A stretch of DNA of 64,000 nucleotides, taken from assembly GCF_030463565.1 (NCBI RefSeq), contig NC_134652.1:18887397-18951396 (forward strand). Reading direction: 5' to 3'. The stretch comes from Pelecanus crispus (taxonomy: Eukaryota > Chordata > Aves > Pelecaniformes > Pelecanidae). This document shows, piece by piece, positions 38,901-53,900 of this stretch. Below the pieces are notes generated by a model. It worked only from the letters and a program-made list of their open reading frames with translations. It ran no database searches and was not told the origin of the DNA. The position numbers and the translations under genes are program-made. The first letter of the stretch is position 1. The number at the start of each line of letters is the position of its first letter.

Positions 38901-41900
38901 GTCCTGCTTCTTGCTGGTTTTAGAAGTTTCCATTTTCATAGTTTGGAGATGTTAGTAAAATCCATCTTACAGTTTTCTGGTTCTGATGACAAGATGGATC
39001 AATTCTGGACAGTCTTGTCATATGATGCCTATTGGTGTTTCAAACTTGTGCCTTCAATTTCAAAGCTTACATTATAAATTTTGCATTGGGGAACATATTC
39101 CTAGAAGATTAGCTCAGAAGAATAGACAGAGGACTGCTATATTTATATGAAAAAACTAACACTGAAGATACTTCTTTAACTCATTTATAGCTAAATGAGT
39201 TAATCTACCTTATATGATTGATAATATATGATGGGAACTAATAATATTGTTGTCAAAATCTTCAGCATTGAGTTAAATGTATGGAATGTTTTTAGAGTAA
39301 AATATACAAATACATAATTCCATGAAATGATACGCAAAACTTTTTAGTTTAAATCCTGACTTGCAGGTAACCTTCAAATTAATAAGACTTCAGTGCTTCA
39401 TCAGAACAGATGTTAAAAGGGCAAGGTCCTGAGCTCCATATATATATAAATATATATATATATATAAAAAAAAATTTAAAAAAAAATCAGTAAGGGACTC
39501 TAGAATGGATTTACAATGCATTATGTTAATTCTGATCTTAGAGACAGCAGTCAAAAACCTTCCAGATGAGCTAACAGTGTTCTGATAAGCTGATCCGTAT
39601 AATTTAAATAAAAACCTTTTATACGATTTTGATGCTACTGTGGTTTTATTCCCCAGAAGTCTCACCATGTGGCACTCTTGGTCATTTACTATTTAAAAAA
39701 CCAAAAACCACACACATAAAACCCCCAGACCCTTTCTTATCTGCAACATTCCTGTTGCCTTATGTATATTTTATATAAACCAAGTATATAATAATCAAAG
39801 CTCCTAATTTACACTTGAAACCTCTTTATTTGCAGTCTCCTGAAAGCAGTTGTGTTCTGGAATAAGAGAGAAGGTTTTTCCCATCCTCCAGCTGTGGTGA
39901 ACTGTTAGTTTAGAAATATCTTGATTGAGCAAATTCAAAACAATGTGTTTATTTCAGAATAGAACAAGAAATTATGACTGAAGTATTGCTTGTCTACAGA
40001 AGGGGAGCCAGCAGCTTGAACTGTATTTCAGTTTGAAAATGTTTACTCATTATATCTACAAAGTAATATCCAGAAGCAAAAGAACTGGAAAGGATGCTTT
40101 CCTAGGTTTTCTTGAACATTTGAAGGGACTTGCTCATATTCAGCTTTTCCCTTTCAAAATTATTTGGTAATTTTTCCAATACTGATTGTGTAGGACTTCC
40201 AGGAATTAAAAAGAACTAAGGTTATAATATGAAAAGTTAAAAAGGGGCTAAGGATATTATTCTGTATTTGTGGAAAGAAAGGGTTGGAACTAACAGCAAG
40301 CTAACTCAGTCTGATCTCAGTTTTTCTACTTTTCCCATTCAAGACCAAGATAGAAGGCATCGGTTCACCTTACTCTGTTATAATAGGCCAAACTAAATGC
40401 ATTTTCCAAAAGCCTCCTGGGCTAAGTGGCTGGTAAGAATACTGCATAAAGGAAAATGATTGTTACATCTACAACTAATTGCTCTCCTATTCATGTTTAA
40501 CCTGTTTGCTGCATCTCTCTTTAAAGTTGTTGACATCACACATTTGTTGATCATGGTGTTTCTTTTGTTGCCTTCTTAGTTTAGCTGTCTATCCCAGAAT
40601 TGGTCCACTTCTATTTTGCTTCATCTTTCCAATAAAATAAAAATTTTCACAAGCATTCTGCCTTAGGAGCCTGTGTGACATTTGAAAATAAAATAGAGAA
40701 GGGTGTTGACTTAGGAGCAGGCGCATAGGAGCTTGGCTCAGCTCTGAATCACCTCCTTGTGGTGCTCATCTGTCTGCTGATTATAAGAGGAAGCTTGGAA
40801 AAACAATTCTCCTCAATTAAAATTTTCTAAATGTTTCCCTAAATCAGCTGAGAGCATGAAAATTTTACTTATATGCTACAGGCCTGAAGCTGATAAATGG
40901 TTTTAGCAAGTAAGTCTTGGCCCCATAACCCCTGTAATCTATGAGAGAACTGAGAGCGAAGACAGGTAAATAACTGTAGTAATAGATAGAGTTGATGTCT
41001 CAGTATTTGGTAGCTTTCTGTTGTCAAAATTGTTTGAGTCTCTATTTTTTTATTTATTTTGCAATCAAATTGCTTTTTAAGCTTAGTTTTAAGTTCATTT
41101 AACTTGATTTATTTCTCTAAATTCATTGTCCCTTATGTGAAATTTCACAACATAGTTATGAATGTACTATACATCTGCATAGTGTATGGACAGGAGAGGA
41201 AGTATTTCTTGGTGTTTTGTTTTTTCCCCCCTCTCAGGCCATATCTTCCATATTTCTGCTACAAATAGTCTGTAGGCTAACAGAACATGGAATAGAGAAA
41301 ATTATGGAGTCTTTGTTCTTTTGGTTTTTTTAAAACCCTCTGACCTTAATGCTTGCTCAAAGTAGTTGTTTTCTTGGTGGGGTATACTGTGTTTTGTCAG
41401 AAAGGTAAATAGATTTGTGATATACAGCAAAACATGATATACTGCTGGAAAATAATATTGCTTGAGATAAGTGTATACACGTCTTTTCCAGCTAAGGATG
41501 GTGGAAGGAGAGTGGGTGTGTGTGTATATCTTCACATATACCTAAAGAAGGCAGATACATACAGGCACATTTTTCCAAGACTTTTTTCATTGTTTGGTGC
41601 GTATACTATGATGTTGCATTATTGGCAATTTGTGTTTCAGAAAAAAGAACTCATAAAAAACCCTAATAAATTCAATCTAGAAGGGAAGATAATTGTTATG
41701 ACTTTAGTGCCTCCATTCTGCGAGATGCCCCATGTGGTGTTAGGAATCTATTGATGAAGAGCTAATACCATAGGAGCCTACTTAAAGTTTTTACTTTAGT
41801 CACTCTGACAGTTTGCTGGTTTTTTTTTTTTCCCCCCCAAACTAAAGCATTATATGGATGACCTTTTGTTTCTTAATTTTTCTAAGAACAGAGTGATTTC

Positions 41901-44900
41901 ATTAGATATATATTGATTGCGTGTATGATATTTATATCCTATAGTTGATAAGCAAAACTATTTATTAAAATTTGATAAGCTACATAATTTGATTTTAATC
42001 TCTTTGTAGATACTATTCTGCTTTAAAAACAATGGAACAGCTTGAAAATCTGTATCTTCCTAGAGTTAGCCAATACCGGTTTTGCCAGATAATGATAGAA
42101 AATCTTCCAAAACTGCGTGAAGAAATAAAAGAAATATCCATGTCAGATCTCAAGGATTTCTTGGAGAGTATTCGAAAACATTCTGACAGAATTGGGGAAA
42201 CTGCCATGAAGCAGGTAAGCTGACCTAACAGGATGACTTCAGTCCTGTTATCTTCTGAAAGTATCAGTGTCGATAGTGTCAGGTTAGCCCAAAAGATTTG
42301 TCTAAGGATTATAGACGTCACATAGACCTTTGAGTAAAGATGGAGAGCTGTGAAATGCTTGCTAACGTCTTGGGTAGTTTCTTCTCCTGGACATGAAGTT
42401 GTCAATTCTAGCGGTCCCTGGCTAACACATGAAGCAGCAGCATGACACATCAGTAGCATCAAGCTTTCCTTCCAAATTTGTATCTGTGTCCTAGACACGA
42501 AGTAGTTTCCTCCCTGGGAAAGGAAGGAGAAATGCTGTATATCTCAAGCTGCAAAAAATTATGAAAGACTTTGAGTAGTGAACTCCTAGACAGTCTGTAA
42601 CTTGGCAGCTACTACACCAAAACAAAGAGCAGCCCATCTGGCCAGCTGGCAAAGATGAGCAAGACTAAAAGAAATGTTGAGATAACTGCCTAGTTCTTTC
42701 TAAAGTACTACTAATACAGGGCATGGCATTGGTATATTATCCTCCAGAGAGGGCACCCGGCAGAGAAGAGAGGGCAGAGGACTGAGGTGAGAGCCAGGAT
42801 GAGATTGGGACAGCTGGTGCCTTTGACTGTTCCATCACAAAATAATCTGCCGCTTCCAAGCACTGGTCCTGGGCCGACTTTAAAGCAGTTAATGCTTTTA
42901 AAATTTATTTGGAGAGCAAGTAAATTGTTCATTTGACTTTTTGTTGGGCAGAGTTCAGGTTGGGTTGCCATTTTCTCATCTAAGGTTTTTGTAAAACGCA
43001 GCATTGATTATTAGAAATAAAACTTAATTGCAAGCTTATACTGTGCTACCTTGTTGCATTTCTTTCAACAGTAAGGACAATGTAATGTATTGGGCTTCTG
43101 CAGCTGACTGCTCACTAAGGCTTAACTGAAGACAGCAAACAAATAGCTGGAAACTGTGATAACTGTACCTCATTTAAATATTGATTCTCTGTTTGCAATT
43201 TATAATCAGGAAAATTACAGATTACTTTTAAAATATTTTCTGGATTTTTTTCTTTAAAATTGCCTTCTGGGCATTAGGGAGAAGTTATGCAGAAATTAGC
43301 TATTGAACTACTTTATCATCCCAAATACATTAAGGACAAAATCATTGGTGTAGGCTGAGAACGCACATCTTGCAGTTATACTGATATGAATTCAATAGCA
43401 TCACCTGTTTTTCATGTCATAGCATATACTCATTAGTGATGAAATTTGCATTACATCCCTCTTTATTGGTACTACTTTTAAAACAGGCACAGCAGCAGAA
43501 AACCTTTAGTACCGCTCTTCAGAAGCAGAATAGTGTAAACTATGGTCGGAATATGCATTTAGGTAGAAGCAGAATTTTGGAATCCAAGAATGAAATTACA
43601 TTGAAGCGGACATTTGAAGAAGATGATGAACATGAAGAAGAGGTAACTTTACACTAATCAGTACATCTTGTTTGAAGTGATTTTCTAGGTTTACTGAGCA
43701 GAACTTGCAGTATGCTGTCTGTAGATGGTCAACATTAGTTAGGAAGGACCAGAGAACACTTGCAAGGGATGCCAGCCCAGATCAGCATTTTAGGGGGAGA
43801 AAATAGTGTCAAAATATTAGTTGTGTTAATGCTAGCTTTAGCATCATGTTTGGGGACGTTAAAACTTGCAATTATTCTGGAATTCGGTTGCAATTTACAT
43901 TATACAGTACCTGCCCACTGTAAATGATATGTGGCCCACTGGAATGTTCTGCTGTTGCTAAAGCCAGCATTTCTGTGTTGAGGACTTCAGCTTGTGTTAC
44001 AACTCCTTCAGTTATCAAATACTAGGTATTCATAAATTGAATAAACCAGCAAGTATTTAGATGCTTAAATCTGGTGCTCTGAAGACACAGTGAAAGGAGT
44101 CTGGTCTCGTAACACAAATAAAATCTAGTACTGCAATACAAAGGGAGGGGAGAGTTGAGCAATTTGTTTAGTCTTGTGTGGTAGAACCCATCCATTTATG
44201 GGTCCTGAAATTACTGGCAAAAAGACTGATGCAGTTACTCTTCAAGTCATTAAAGCAAACTCCGTCTACCACGTTCTATGAAAACAGTAGTTTTAGTAGC
44301 CATAAAACCTGTCAACAAAGTTGGCTTTTGCTGGTCCCAGTTTTGGTCATGCTTTTGTATTCAACAACAATATATTTCCATATTCATCTGAACTTTAGAT
44401 TCATCAAGTCTACTAACTTCACACTCTACTAAACTACTAATTCTCCCCAAAATCTCCAAATTTTAAGAAACCAAGTTGAGCAGTTGTTACATTAAGAGCA
44501 CTAAAACATAATTTGAAAGGAAGGGAGAATTACTTACCAGTAAGATGTCTTATGAAGTATTCATTAAGTGGACAAGTTCTGCTGGTAATGTATCACATTT
44601 TGTAGATTATATGGCTCCTATATTTTATATACTTTTCTTTTTCCTTTCCTTCTTCAGATTTTAACTGCTCAAGATCTTGTAGACTTTTCTCCAGTCTATA
44701 GGTGTTTGCACATCTACTCCGTTTTGGTATGTATTAAGGTGACTTCAAAAAGGTATCTTACTTTTTGAAGTTGAATGTTCATTTTTGTGTTTTTCATACT
44801 CTAATAGTTCCCAAGCAAACATATTGCTTCTAGTAGTAGTAGTTCTCGATGAACCAGCTGAAATGGGTAGATTATGGATACTGAGGGCACAACTGCATAT

Positions 44901-47900
44901 TTTATTTTATATGCATAATAAAGGTCACACAGCAAGACATTAATTACATATGTGTTCTTAAGAATATATGTAAAATATGCATGTTTCCCTCAATAGTGGT
45001 ATTGGCACTTTTGCAGTTCCCCCAAGTGTTCCATGTTACCCAAATGTTTGGGGGGATGTGATCAATATTACAGAACACAGGAATATTCAGTCTGAATTTC
45101 ATGGAAATCAGAGTAGTAGAGGAAAATAGCAAGCAAAAACTGGACACTGTGACAAACTGTGCTCAGGCAGATTAGATTGGATTCAATGGCAGAGACACGA
45201 TAGCCCATTTTAGCCGCTGTAAAAGAGATACAATGCACAGGCTAAGAAGGTTGAAAACTTTTTTTGGGAAACTTGGTAACAAATTATTTATTGTTTTCTC
45301 ATCTTTCCTACGTCTCAGTTACTTTTGAAGTCAGATTACTTATAGAATAAGTATCAGGCATATAGATGAAGTACTTTTACGTATTGCTAATCCTACAATC
45401 TCAGCTGGACCTGGCTTCAAGCATTCAGGCTGGGTTATCTTTGTTCTGTGGAATCCTTGTAGCTGTGTAACATGAAAGCTTGTATCTTGAAATAATGTTG
45501 AAAGTGTTATTTCACTGTTACTTTTTTTTTTTTAAGAAGGAATCCAAACAAAAGCATCAATAATTACATCAGCAATTATTCATCTCAATGAAAAGAACAG
45601 GATGGACAGAAAGACAGGCTGCCAGAACTATTAAAAAAAGAGTGGACTGCTTCTTTTTACAGAGGAAATAAGTGTGAAATAACATACAAAAAATAATGTG
45701 TAAAGTTAAATACACCAGTTGACAATATCTGCTTATTCTTCCTGTAGTATAATAAAAGAACAGGAAGTAAAATTAATAGATGGCATTTAAAAGTAATATG
45801 TGATTATGTTTTTCATTTTGACAAGGTTCCTGATGTTGGATCCTTGATCCAAGGATATGCTCTTCAGGTTTGCACAGAAAGTTTGCCTGGAGACAGAAAC
45901 CAACTTAGAGTGCTCTCTGATATCAAAGGCCCTTAGCCCCTTAGAAAAAAAGGTTGTTGATATCTTCAGGATAGGGCTTCTGTCTTTCCTGCCAACATCA
46001 TCTAATTAATAAGCCATGGTAGCATTATCAAGAGTTGTGCATTAACCACTTCTTGGAGTCCTCCTCCTTTGCCTCCTGTTGTAAACCATCTTTTTTGGAG
46101 TTTAGATAACCATGAGACAACAAAGGAGGGGAGTTGATACCAGGTGGCTATTCATTACTTTTCTATACCAAGGACTTTTCTCACAGCAAATGTCACCTGC
46201 TTAGTGAATTCTCTGTCTGCTACAAAGCTGTAGAAAATATTCTATTTTTATGCAAGACAAATGTTTTCTACTCTGCTTCTTCATATTGAAGAAGAAAGCA
46301 GGATTTATGTACCTCAGAATACTACATAGCTTGTGATTGCAACCTGGTGATTACAAGATACATATGTACCAAACACAGACCGTATTTATTGTTCAGTAAC
46401 CTTTCTTTAGATTAGAAACTTCTTGGCAATATATATAAAGGGCTTTTTTTAGCCCATATATTATGTGAGCTGCTGTATGGTTAAATTCTGCTGAAAGCAC
46501 CCTTGATCCCTTTGGCATGTAATGTTACTTTTTAACTAAATGCTATATAGCAGTATGAAATAAATGTAACTATGGTGTGAAACAACACTTGCTATATGAG
46601 CAATATTCCTAGAAGTTATAACCCAATGTGAACTGATTTATTATTGCTATTGATATAAACTCACAAACTTTTGGAAGCTGGGCAAAACAAATGCATTGGT
46701 TGGGTATATTTTATCTTGCCTTTGCTTATTCAGCGAGTGAATCGTCAAGGTTGTTGCTGTATTCTACTGATTGCTTTAGAACATCTGTTTAAACTAGTTG
46801 TTATGCCTGAATTGCTGATCTTGATTGCATAGGATAGCATGGTCTATAAATAATCATGAGATTTTACGTCTCCATTTTTGGTGTGGACTTGAGAAGAACA
46901 GCTACTCTTTTTCACTGGAGAAGCTTGTTTCAGGACTGAGTAGAGAGTCAGCATTAGGAGTAGAATTCAATAATGGCTTTGTGCATCTGAAAACTGCATT
47001 GAATATTTGGGCTGGAGGTGAATGGTTAGTATGTCTGATCAGTATGTGTTAGTACGAATTATAGCACACTGTGTAAAGTTCTGCTGCAACTGAAAGTGTT
47101 CTAGTAAATTTGCATCTCAGTTTCAAGTGGGTTTTTGTTTTTAAGACAAGTCTCTCTTACTTTTAGATTTTGGTAGGTTAGCAGTATTTCTAAATATGAT
47201 GAAATATTCATTATGAACTTAAAATACTAAATTTCAACTTTTTTTGTTATATCTTATAAAGGAGTTAGGTAAGTAGTGCTGACTTAGTAATATACAATCT
47301 TTGTAATAACTTGATTTGAAGATTTTTGGAAGCCCAAGTAATGGAATTCTAAGTAGCACTGGCCTAATAATAGGATCACGAGGTAAAAACAAACCTTAAA
47401 AATGCTAAGCTGCTTTATTCTGCTTGCATACAAATCACATTGCGTTCATTAGATAGATGAGTCAATGTAGCACTGATTTCAAATGGACAGATGGTTTCTA
47501 CTGAATGGTCATCTTAATGAGACGGGTAGGATGTCACTTGAATTCTTCACAATATAATCATTAGGCACAGAGGTTATTGTATCTTTGAGGACTGTGATAG
47601 GAGAAAAGTCCAAATCCACAGTCATTATATTTACCAATTCCAAAGAGAATAAGCAAATACTGAATAAATCTCATGTGTGTTTTTTTTTCTCAGGCAAAGC
47701 TAATGCAAGCAGTGTTCAGACGTATCATATACTCACAAAAACATTTTTGTAACTTAACTTCATAATGCAGTTAGTTTCTTGAATGACAAACACTTCAGGA
47801 GACAATGAGTTTCAGTTATAGAGTAATAGGTAATATGCCTTGTCTATAAATATTAATATACCCTGCAAGCTGTAGTTTAAAGACATAAATATTGCTTAAA

Positions 47901-50900
47901 ATGCGTAACATTGTTTGACAAAATGTAGGCACATGAGCAAAATTTTTGTTTACGTTCTGTAGGCTACTTAAAAAAAGAGATAATTTCTGCATATTTCATG
48001 CATGCAGAACTTTGCTGGTGTCAGCTGGCGGTCTACGTGTGGAATAAATGCAAAATATGTGGCTTAGTTTTAAGAGAATTTTACACTTAATTTAAGAAGT
48101 GTCTTTTTCATACTGAGACAATGTTCTTGTTCTAACTACTTTTTCTTGTTTTAGGGTGATGGAGAAATATTTGAAAATTACTACAGAAAACAAAGAAGGA
48201 AACAAGCAAGATTAGTTCTGCAGCCGCAGTCAAGCATGGTAACCAATACTCTTGTTTTTGCATTGACTTGGGTTGTACCTAATACTTAGTGGTATTTTTA
48301 TTCCTAAACTTGTTTTCTTTTTCACTGAAAGCATGAAACAGTAGAAGGCTATAGAAGATACTTCAGTCAAATTGTAGGGTAAGTTTTCTAAACAGAGATT
48401 TATTTCAGTTTTACTATATTGATTCTTAATTCACCCTCTGTTCTCCCATTGTCCAAAAACTTTCTTCTACAAGATTCAGTTTCTGCACAAGTCATGCAGA
48501 TGGTTGTTGCTGGATCTGAGTGGGGAAGAGCATCCAGATCCCAGCAGTACGGTGCCCCACAAGGACCCTCCAGCAGCCTGGGCTCCAGCTGGTGTGAAAC
48601 AAACTTTTCACATTTTGACTTCATGCTGGGCAAAGCAGAACACCAAACCTACCAAAGCGTCACTGCTTCAGTGGGGAAGGGTTTGACTATGCTTGTGTGT
48701 GAAAGGGTATAATTTGCTCTAATATCAGAAAACAACTTAATAATTTAAGCATTATTTTGTTTTAGTTTCTTTGTAGTAGAAGACCACATTTTACATGTAA
48801 CCCAAGGATTGGTAACTAGAACATATACCGATGAACTCTGGAATATGGCCCTTTCCAAGATCATTGCTGTTCTTAGAACACATTCAGTAAGTGAGAAGTC
48901 TTACCAGTATTGCAGTTTAAATCCTCTTACTTCAGAGCTCTGTATATGTAAAGCTGGGATAGTAACAAAGTGAAAAATTACACCCCTCTCATGTTTTCTT
49001 TTCCCTGTGATTAAAAATTGCTCAGATTTGGGAGGGAGCCTGCCAAGCTTTTGTTTTTCCCAACAGTATCAGGCTGTGATCCACAGCCATGGGCTATTTG
49101 CATAATCCTCCACTGATTTACAACTCACTGGGTCTTCCAAACCTTCTCTTAGTCCAGCAGTTTAGAATATGCAGAGTTAATCTGCTGTTATTATTGCAAT
49201 CCTTCCTCATTAGTCTCAACTGACCTCTTCATTAGATCAGATTGAATAGTTCAGCACTGAAAGCACCACCAGGAAATAGTTCCTAATTATCATTCCAAAT
49301 GCTGTGTTTCCAAAATAAACTCCACCAGAAAAACCCTTGGAGCTATCTCTTCAATGCTATAGTAGTAATATGTTTATGTTGAAGTAAAGGTATTAGAAAA
49401 ATCTTCACAGATGTTAGAATGTAGTTCTGTATCAACTGAGTATTTCAGTACATTCAAAGTGTGTCTCCTAAAGTTACATTTCTGCCGTAGCTCCAATGAT
49501 GCTGAATAGCTGCATGCTATTTCTGATTCCTCTGTGAAAACCAACGGAGTACCACTGTTCACTCTGACTGATAGTAAATTGCTTAAGAGTTTATTATTGG
49601 TACAACTTTTACTATTGGGGAAAGAATAGAAGAGTTTTATCTTTCCTTTTTTAATGTTTGCTAGAAGCAGTTCCTTTATGCAATGTTATTTTTATTATGA
49701 TTGATCTTTAATTCGAGGAATATTTTGCATTTCATATATACTGAGGAAAAATGGGGAAAAAGTTCAGATTGCAACTATAGTTTTATCATAGCCTCTTTAC
49801 TGATCAGTGGTACATGAGATGTTCTCATACTTTTTAATTAATTTTAGAGGATTGGGATAAATTGAGATATATTCAGCATTTTTTAGGCTAAATACTTTGC
49901 AAGTTAATTGGCTGCTTATGGATTTATACACCTATGTGAGAATATGGTAATTTAAGGAGTAAGAGTAATGTAATATCTAAAGAACTCTTCAATGTCTTGT
50001 CATGTACTTGATCACCATTTCTTCTCAAAATGCCTAACTCCCATCAAAACCAGTTCTATCACAATCTCTTTCTAACATCATCCTAGTACAGACTAATGTT
50101 AGATAAGTGTATGTTGTCTTATGAGGTATTGTAAACAAACCCCTTACTTTAATAAAGTAAGCTAAGAGCAAAAATTAAAGAAAGGTGAAACAGGCATATA
50201 TAGTCTCTAACCAATACTATATTCTCATGCTGCTTTAAATTATTTTAATACAATTTTTTTCACTTTATCCAGTATTGCAAATAGTGAAGCTGAGGTGAAA
50301 GCCTTAGTTGTGTGACTCCATACCTCTGAAAATCAAATTTCAGTCATTTAGTAAATAACTTAATGTCTTGACTTTTTACCATCAAATTTGTAATTTCAAT
50401 TATTTAGAATATTTAGAAAGTGTTTTATAGTGTTTTCCCCATACAGCTGGGAAACTGTCTGAGGTGGCACAGTTAGCACTAGTTAGACCCAGGCTTAGTG
50501 TTCAAAAGAACATCCTGTGGAAAGTTCTCTGATGTTGATTTAGCAAAGCATTTTGATGTGCGCTTATGTTCCACTGAAATAAATGTAATTTGCTGATTTT
50601 GAATCCCAGTACAACATACTGGTATTTACTGAATCTCATTTTAGTTTACTTTTTCTGAGCTTTTATACTACTGATAGTTCATATAAAAATTTAACAAATA
50701 CTTTTATGTACCTGGACTAACTGAAGACAAGTGAGTCTAAGTTGTTTTTTACTAAGGCAGTCAGTAAGGTAGAGGGATAAGGCTGGAGAGTTTAAAATTC
50801 TTTGAAAACGTATGTCCCATATTTCAAATCCTTTTAACAAACCCCGAATTTCTCACTTTCAGTCATATTGCAGTGATCCCGACCTTGTTCTGGAACTGAA

Positions 50901-53900
50901 GAATCTCATTGTAGTATTTGCTGATACTTTGCAGGTACATATTATATTAGTAATCTAACTGAAATTCCTAGAGTCAAATTTTTCCTTTAGGTGAGTAAGT
51001 CCAATGCTTTGTGTTTTCCTGGATCATATGTACAAATCAAGAAGAAAATTATGCAATATTTTAAAAGTATATGTATTTCTTGCCTTGGTTCCTCCTTTTC
51101 AATATTATCAATTTAATGTATACATTCTGGGCTAGCATCCAGTTATTCATATCTGTGCAAAATTAATGTTAGCTTTGTAATTTGTGTGTGTCTTTGTCTT
51201 CTATAAATGCTTTACTTCTGATCTTTAGCAAGAATAGCATTCTAGTTATCATTAACTCTCTAGCTGAAAGACCAAATTAACATCATTGGCAAGTATTCTT
51301 GCAATGTTTAACAGACTGATGAAAAAGATTAGTTATATGCATAAATCGCAAGTTCAAATGTTACAGAGAAATGGGACAAATTTCTGCTTGAAAACTGAAA
51401 GCATAGGATAAAGTATTTGGTAAGAATTGAATATATAATCTTCTATGATTTGTTTTATAGAAGTGATAAGACTGAGTAACTGCTAAGTCTCATCTCAGAG
51501 TCCTGAAGTGATGTGATAGGAACTGAGTGTATTCGTTCCTGAATTGTCCACCCTTTTCATTTTTATACCTTAGGGCTATGGTTTTCCTGTGAACCGACTC
51601 TTTGATCTTTTATTTGAGATAAGAGACCAGTACAATGAAACGCTTCTTAAAAAGTGGTCTGGACTGTTCAGGTTAGTATTTCAAAATAATTGTGCTTTTT
51701 GTATTGCATCTATTGTTTTTGTCTAACTTCAAGGTTTTTTGATAGAGTTGTAATTCTGGAAGAATTGATTAACTCAGTATTGTGTATGAATTTTGGGTCG
51801 GATAGGACTAAGATATTCATCACACTTAACTAATATTTAGGAGAAGAGCCATCGAGTACTGCTTCTGTAGTTAATGGAGAGAAGGAAGGTCTCCAAAGGG
51901 ACATCATTGGAGAAACATGCAGGAGAGAGGAGTCTGGTTTTCTTCATTAGGAACCTAATAACTCTAGGCTATTGCGAGAGGGCATTAGGTTCCTAATTTA
52001 GGTTGCCTTTAATGTTTACAGTTAGCTGATATGCATATCTCCCTGACAGACTACTGACATTGCCAGTATGTCTTCATGGTTTTTTTTAATGCAGGTTGGT
52101 TTCCACCTATTCTTTGGAATAATTTGATTGAGTAAATTGTAAACCTAGGAATACAGCAGCCTGGGACTGTACTCCAAAGCCTTTCTGCAGATAGGGTGTG
52201 ATGTCTAAATGTGCAGAAATTGTTTACTGTAAAATATGTTACACTGTACTACAGAAAACCTTAAAATTAAATTGACTGCTTAAGGTTCTCAAGCTCTCTA
52301 GACTCCTAGTGTGGTCGTTTCACTAGTAGAAAAGTCCAGAGGATACTTAACGCTGTGGCCGTGTGCCTAGTTGAAGTTTTCCGAATCATCTCTATTGACG
52401 ATATGTAGCTGTGGTACCTAAGTGAAACACTGAATATCTGCTTTAGTGGAGGCAACGTGCAGGCTACCATAATTAATAAGTATCTTATTATGGTTTACCC
52501 TGGAATAGACTAGTTGATCTAAAGTTCCTTTGCTGTATTACACTTCAAGTCATACGTATTAAAATGCTTTCAGCTATTTTTTCCTCTGTGACTAAACACA
52601 GTATAAAGAGTTAGCATATATAAGGTACTTTCAAATTAATCTAAAAATGTTTTGGGTATCTGAAATTATGATGACTGCAGCTCATAACTTTTTGAAGCTG
52701 CACACCTAAGTGTGGTAGTAAAATTTATATTCATTTACATGTTTTAACACTGGGAAATACTGTAAAGAAGTTACATGTCCTAAATTTTTTTTCACTTTAC
52801 TAATTCACCAGGGATATTTTTGAAGCAGATAACTACAGCCCTATTCCTGTAGCAAATGAAGAGGAATACAAAATAGTTATAAGCAAATTTCCTTTTCAAG
52901 ATCCAGAACTTGATAAGGTAAGGAAAAGTTTTTTTATGTTATTAAAACTACCTAGTTATAGTGTGTTATTGAAATGACCTAGTATCAACAGACGAGGAGA
53001 AGGCTGAGGTACTCAACAACTTTTTTGCCTCAGTCTTCACTGGCAACCTCTCTCCTCACCCCTCCCAAGTCAATGGTCTGCGAGATGGGGACCAGGGGGG
53101 TAAAGCCCCTCCCACTGTAAGGGAAGATCAGGTTCAAGACCACCTGAGGAACCTGAATGTATATAAGTCTATGGGACCTGATGCACCCCAGAGTCCTGAG
53201 GGAATTGGCTGACGTAGTTGCCAAGCCACTCTCCATAATACTTGAAAAGTCATGGCAGCCAGGTGACGTCCCTGGTAACTGGAAGAAGGGAAACGTTGTG
53301 CCCATTTTTAAAAAGGGAAGAAAGGAGGACCCTGGGAACTACTGATCTGTCAGCCTCACCTCTGTGCCTGGGAAGATCATGGAACAGATCCTCCTAGAAG
53401 CTATGCTAAGGCACATGGAAGACAGGGAGGTGATTCAAGACAGCCAGCACAGATTCACCAAGGGCAAGTCCTGCCTGACTGTCCAGTGACTGCATCAGTG
53501 GACAAGGGAAAAGCAACAGATGTCATCTATTTGGGCTTCTGTAAAGCATTCAACACAGTCCCCCATGACATCCTTCTCTCTAAATTGGGGGATACAGATT
53601 TGATGGGTGGACTGTTCGGTGGATGAGGAATTGGCTGGATGGTCACATCCAGAGGGTAGCAGTCAACGGCTCGATGTCCAAATGGAGACCGGTGACAAGT
53701 GGTGTCCCTCAGGGGTCTGTACTGGGACCAGTGCTGTTTAATATCTTCATCAATGACATAGACAGTGGGATTGAGAGCACCCTCAGCAAATTTGTAGATG
53801 ACACCAAGCTGAGTGGTACAGTTGACATGCCAGAAGGATGAGATGTCATCCAGAGGGACCTGGACAAGCTGGAGAGGTGGGCCTGTGTGAACCTCATGAG

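Larger units (their letters stand above)
34034..42009 (+). other. EXOC6: EXOC6 intron 5 (8 kb)
   Basis: Mostly AT-rich. It contains a GC-richer, unassigned stretch at about 34640-35900, a possible minus-strand tRNA-derived SINE head near 36940-37012, and an AT microsatellite at 39437-39466. The short open frames (for example 35716-36030) resemble nothing I know. No exon is supported. Confidence 0.8.
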
